Assembly: GCA_028705785.1 (NCBI GenBank)
Contig: JAQWCT010000021.1
Span: 1 to 17,778, forward strand
Direction of reading: 5' to 3'
DNA from: Sulfurospirillaceae bacterium
Lineage (GTDB): Bacteria; Campylobacterota; Campylobacteria; Campylobacterales; Sulfurospirillaceae
DNA length: 17,778 nucleotides
Positions 14,755 through 17,778 of the stretch are shown here, in pieces; the first letter of the stretch is position 1, and every line of letters starts with the position of its first letter. The position numbers were made by a program, and so were the translations under genes. The notes below the pieces were generated by a model. That model worked only from the letters and a program-made list of their open reading frames with translations. It searched no databases and was not told the DNA's origin.

Positions 14755-15747
14755 TTGAACGAGATAGTTTTAAAAGACGAGATTATTAAACTCAAAAAAG
14801 CTTTACATGTAAGCATCGTTGCCCACTTTTATCAAAAAGATGAAGTGTTTGAATTGGCTGATTTTGTGGGAGATTCATTACAATTAGCCCAATGGGCGGC
14901 TAAGGATGAAAACCCGTATCTGCTGTTTTGCGGCGTAGGATTTATGGGACAAAGTGTGAAGATATTGGCTCCCAATAAAAGAGTTTTTATGCCTAAAATT
15001 GCGTGTTGTGCGATGGCTCGCATGATTGATGTAGGATACTTTGACCAAAATATCGAGATACTCAAAGCTGCAGGTATCAAAGAAGAAGATATTTTACCAG
15101 TCACTTATATCAACTCTTCTGCGGAAGTTAAAGCCCGTGTTGGAATGATGGGTGGTTATGTGTGTACAAGTTCCAATGCCAAAAAAATTATCATTGAGGC
15201 GAGAAAAAGCAATAAAAAAATACTTTTTGTACCTGATCGTTGTTTGGGGCAAAATATCGCTATTGAGATGGGACTTACCTCTTGTGTCGTGGGTGATGGA
15301 AGTGACCCAAAACTTTCCGACATCCTTTGTTACAACGGTTTTTGCTCAGTGCATCAGCTTTTCGATGTTGAAGACATTGCTTTTTACCGTGCAAAATATC
15401 CTGGTATTCTCATCGTAACGCATCCTGAATGTAAGCCTGAAGTTTGCGCACTTTCTGATTTTGTGGGTTCTACAAGTCAAATTATAGACTTTGTACAAAA
15501 ACTTCCGAAAGAGCAAAAGGTGGCGATTGGCACAGAGTATAACATGGTCAAAAGATTAAGAAATGAAAATACTTATATTCTCTCATCCACAAAACCAGAG
15601 TGTCCAACGATGAATGAAACTTCGTTACAAGATGTCTATAATGCGCTCAAAAGCATTCAAGAAGAGCGATTTGAAAATGAAATCACCATCAGTGAAGAGA
15701 CAAGAAAATGGGCTTTTGTAGCACTGAGTAGGATGTTTGAACTATGA
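14755..15747 (+). CDS. nadA: Quinolinate synthase NadA
   Basis: This 330-residue [4Fe-4S] enzyme condenses iminoaspartate with dihydroxyacetone phosphate to quinolinate, the first ring of de novo NAD synthesis. Likely cluster ligands by alignment with E. coli C113, C200 and C297 are C85 (in ACCAMA), C197 (in NGFCSVH) and C283 (in PECPTM). Other signatures are AHFYQ (23-27), GFMGQSVKIL (62-71), TSSNA (138-142) and DFVGSTSQII (235-244). The start is TTG, set by AAGGA at 14743-14747; no ATG is available nearby. It overlaps nadC by four bases (ATGA). No nadB (aspartate oxidase) is in the window, so the iminoaspartate source is encoded elsewhere. Confidence 0.96.
   Translation: MNEIVLKDEIIKLKKALHVSIVAHFYQKDEVFELADFVGDSLQLAQWAAKDENPYLLFCGVGFMGQSVKILAPNKRVFMPKIACCAMARMIDVGYFDQNIEILKAAGIKEEDILPVTYINSSAEVKARVGMMGGYVCTSSNAKKIIIEARKSNKKILFVPDRCLGQNIAIEMGLTSCVVGDGSDPKLSDILCYNGFCSVHQLFDVEDIAFYRAKYPGILIVTHPECKPEVCALSDFVGSTSQIIDFVQKLPKEQKVAIGTEYNMVKRLRNENTYILSSTKPECPTMNETSLQDVYNALKSIQEERFENEITISEETRKWAFVALSRMFEL
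14803..14812. repeat. Palindrome TTACATGTAA inside nadA
   Basis: An exact copy of the 10-bp palindrome codes for LHV near the nadA N-terminus, in a different codon phase from the copies in folB and nadC, so shared protein sequence does not explain it. Confidence 0.7.
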
Positions 15748-16574
15748 TTAAAAAGTTTGTCAAAAAGGCATTGGAAGAAGATGTTGGCAGAGGTGATTTA
15801 TTTTCACTCGTGGGAAAAGAGAGTTTTGCGAGTGCTAATATCATCTGCAAAGATGAAGGAGTTTTTGCAGGGCGAAGCTATGTGAAGACACTTTGCAAGA
15901 TGCAAAAGTTGGATGTTAAATTTTATGTCAAAGATGGTGATGCCATTCGTAAGGGAGATATTGTTGCGCTAATAGAAGGAAAATCAAAAGCTATCTTAAT
16001 GGTGGAGAGAACACTTTTAAATATGATGCAACACGCCAGTGGGATTGCGACCAATGTGGCAACTTATCAAAAGATAGTTCAAGATTTTCCGATTAAACTT
16101 TTAGATACACGAAAAACCAGACCGCATTTGCGTATTTTTGAAAAGTATGCCATTCGTTGTGGAGGGGGATGCAATCATCGCATGGGATTGGATGATTGTT
16201 TGATGATTAAAGATACGCATCTTAAAACCATTGACGACCTCAAAGTATTTATCTCCGAGGCGAGGCAAAAACTACCCTTTACATGTAAGATAGAAGTCGA
16301 ATGCGAAGATATAGAATTTGCCAAATTTGCGATGCAATGTGGCGCAGATATTGTGATGTGTGATAATATGACTCCTGCAGATATTGCCTGTGTTGTAGCC
16401 TATAAAACTGAACATTTTCCCCATGTTTTACTTGAAGCCAGTGGAAATATCACGACAGAAAATATTGTGACTTATGCCAAAACAGGCGTAGATGCGATTA
16501 GCAGTGGTAGTCTCATTCATCAAGCAACTTGGCTTGATTTTTCAATGAAAATTACCCATAAAGTGGTGATGTAA
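15744..16574 (+). CDS. nadC: Quinolinate phosphoribosyltransferase NadC
   Basis: This 276-residue enzyme converts quinolinate and PRPP to nicotinate mononucleotide, the step after NadA. Active-site motifs are DTRKTRP (121-127), NHRMGLDD (144-151), MIKDTH (154-159), EVECED (184-189) and the late glycine-rich SGNITTENI. The usual TTPG after DTRK is TRPH here, which I believe is a Campylobacterota variant. It starts inside the nadA stop (ATGA), the hallmark of tight translational coupling. Ten bases separate it from flhB, which therefore probably shares the transcript. Confidence 0.96.
   Translation: MIKKFVKKALEEDVGRGDLFSLVGKESFASANIICKDEGVFAGRSYVKTLCKMQKLDVKFYVKDGDAIRKGDIVALIEGKSKAILMVERTLLNMMQHASGIATNVATYQKIVQDFPIKLLDTRKTRPHLRIFEKYAIRCGGGCNHRMGLDDCLMIKDTHLKTIDDLKVFISEARQKLPFTCKIEVECEDIEFAKFAMQCGADIVMCDNMTPADIACVVAYKTEHFPHVLLEASGNITTENIVTYAKTGVDAISSGSLIHQATWLDFSMKITHKVVM
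16279..16288. repeat. Palindrome TTACATGTAA inside nadC
   Basis: An exact copy of the 10-bp palindrome codes for FTCK in nadC. A one-mismatch copy, TTACATGTAC, follows at 16757-16766 in flhB. Confidence 0.7.
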
Positions 16575-16583
16575 AATACTTCC

Positions 16584-17642
16584 ATGGCTGATGATCAAGA
16601 AAAAACCGAAGAAGCCAGTTCCAAGAAAATAGAAGACGCCTATAAAGAAGGCAATGTTCCCAAGAGTCAAGATGTTAGTAGCTTTGTAACATTGGTGGTA
16701 GCTTTTGGTGCATTTTTAGGTTTGCTTTCACTCATAGAGTCTCGCATGGTGTATCTTTACATGTACTACAATTCGTTAATTGGCATTGAAATCACGAAAG
16801 AAGCTGTTTTACAAATTTCTATCGTGACACTACGAGAAGTCATTTTTATGGTAATTCCTCTGGCGGTTGCAGTTGCCATTGCAGGTTTATTAGCAAGTTT
16901 TATGCAAATAGGATTTATTTTTACCACTAAACCTTTGATTCCTGATTTAGCTAAGATAGATCCCATTAAAGGACTCAAAAATCTTCTTTCTATCAAAAAA
17001 CTGGTGGAAACCATCAAAATTCTTCTTAAAGTTTCGCTTGTCATTTGGATATGCTATTTTTTCCTAGCTTCTTTTACCAAAGAGTTGCCAAGTGTGATTT
17101 ATTTTCCTATCTTTGACCAGTTAGCATGGCTAAAAGATAAAATGATTATTTTGGCATCTGTGATGCTTATTTTATTTTTAGGACTTGCTCTTTTTGATCT
17201 TTTGTATGTACGGTATAACTATTTTAAAGATCTTCGCATGAGCAAACAAGAGCTTAAAGATGAATATAAGCAGATGGAAGGAGATCCTAAAATCAAGGCA
17301 AAAATTCGTCAAATTCAGATGCAAATGACACGAAAACGGATGATGCAAGAACTTCCTCAAGCAGATGTTGTCATTACCAACCCTACGCATTATGCGGTGG
17401 CTATTCGTTATAATCAAGACAAAGAATCTGCACCTAAAGTACTGGCCAAAGGAACGGACTTTTTAGCGCTTAAAATCAAAGAGATAGCGATGAATTATAA
17501 TATCCAAATCGTTGAGAATCCTCCATTGGCGCGAGAACTTTATAAAAAATGCAATCTTGGAGATACGATTCCTGAAAATCTTTATAAAGCCGTAGCAGAG
17601 GTTTTAGCCTTTGTCTATAAGAGTTCGAATAAAGAAAGATAA
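16584..17642 (+). CDS. flhB: Flagellar type III export protein FlhB
   Basis: This 352-residue inner-membrane component of the flagellar export gate controls the switch from rod/hook to filament substrates. It has four hydrophobic segments (about 33-51, 81-112, 143-164, 186-207) and a cytoplasmic domain with the autocleavage motif NPTH at 266-269, within VVITNPTHYAVAIRY. The N-terminus EKTEEASSKKIEDAYKEGNV is characteristic. The C-terminal part is complete. Cleavage is expected between N266 and P267. It follows nadC by ten bases with no strong ribosome-binding site, an unusual partner for a flagellar gene. In C. jejuni I recall flhB next to ahpC. Confidence 0.96.
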   Translation: MADDQEKTEEASSKKIEDAYKEGNVPKSQDVSSFVTLVVAFGAFLGLLSLIESRMVYLYMYYNSLIGIEITKEAVLQISIVTLREVIFMVIPLAVAVAIAGLLASFMQIGFIFTTKPLIPDLAKIDPIKGLKNLLSIKKLVETIKILLKVSLVIWICYFFLASFTKELPSVIYFPIFDQLAWLKDKMIILASVMLILFLGLALFDLLYVRYNYFKDLRMSKQELKDEYKQMEGDPKIKAKIRQIQMQMTRKRMMQELPQADVVITNPTHYAVAIRYNQDKESAPKVLAKGTDFLALKIKEIAMNYNIQIVENPPLARELYKKCNLGDTIPENLYKAVAEVLAFVYKSSNKER

Positions 17643-17674
17643 AACATCTCACTAACTTTTCAGAAAAAATTAAG

Positions 17675-17680
17675 TATAAT
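17675..17680 (+). promoter_or_regulatory. -10 element of the DHH-family gene
   Basis: A perfect TATAAT lies 28 bases before the ATG at 17709, inside the 66-base gap after flhB. No terminator is visible in the gap, so read-through from flhB is also possible. Confidence 0.5.
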
Positions 17681-17708
17681 TTGCCTTTTATCCCTTAATG
17701 GAGTTTAG

Positions 17709-17778
17709 ATGTATAAACAAGCGTGGCAAAAAATGCTTAACGCAGAGCATATTGTTTTAGTATCGCATGTTCATCCTG
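17709..17778 (+). CDS. DHH-family phosphoesterase, N-terminal fragment (cut by window end)
   Basis: The visible 23 residues begin MYKQAWQKMLNAEHIVLVSH and continue VHP at the window edge. The pattern of a short helix followed by a hydrophobic strand and SHVHP is the start of DHH/DHHA1 phosphoesterases (NrnA-type oligoribonuclease and pAp phosphatase), where the motif continues DGD. The ribosome-binding site TGGAG at 17699-17703 lies five bases before the ATG. The rest is outside the window, so the family call is provisional. Confidence 0.6.
   Translation, partial: MYKQAWQKMLNAEHIVLVSHVHP

Overview
The window is AT-rich, densely coded, ordinary bacterial chromosome. It carries 17 complete protein genes and the first codons of an 18th. 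Gene content and protein sequences point to a free-living Campylobacterota (Epsilonproteobacteria), most likely Sulfurospirillum or a close relative. The evidence is Campylobacter-like PerR, AhpC, FdxA, CosR, FlhB and short cysteine-free L32 proteins, plus neighbour pairs that I recall from Campylobacter jejuni (ndk-DUF177-rpmF-plsX-fabH, fdxA-ahpC, tyrA-bamA, folB-cosR-fdxB-ppx). There are no tRNA or rRNA genes, insertion sequences, prophage genes or CRISPR arrays, and no gene-free stretch longer than about 165 bases.

Layout: (1) 36-3601 is an oxidative-stress block: perR (+) converging on ahpC (-), a Cache-type chemoreceptor (-), and divergent fdxA (+). (2) 3656-6677 is a + strand operon from a clear sigma70 promoter: ndk, a DUF177/YceD protein, rpmF, plsX, fabH. 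It links nucleotide, ribosome and phospholipid/fatty-acid synthesis and ends at a 24-bp perfect palindrome. (3) tyrA (-) and bamA (+) are divergent; bamA ends at a perfect 11-bp-stem hairpin facing the next block. (4) 9876-14653 is a long minus-strand run, in transcription order plsY, folB, cosR, a sensor histidine kinase, fdxB and a Ppx/GppA phosphatase, with internal promoters. (5) nadA, nadC, flhB and the start of a DHH-family phosphoesterase run on the + strand to the window edge.

How they fit together: PerR, AhpC, FdxA, CosR and FdxB form a redox theme around peroxide defence and iron-sulfur ferredoxins. PlsX, FabH and PlsY cover fatty-acid initiation and the acyl-phosphate route into phospholipid. 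NadA and NadC are consecutive NAD-synthesis steps. BamA and FlhB serve envelope and flagellar assembly.

The most interesting points are: a CosR orthologue with a complete phosphorylatable receiver, overlapping a full histidine kinase gene, although CosR is an orphan in Campylobacter and Helicobacter; a pair of near-identical direct repeats flanking the cosR -10 element; an over-represented palindrome TTACATGTAA (four exact copies); and a chemoreceptor gene sitting between ahpC and fdxA. Several starts were set from ribosome-binding sites (rpmF, tyrA, bamA, plsY). I did not find a wholly new multi-gene system.
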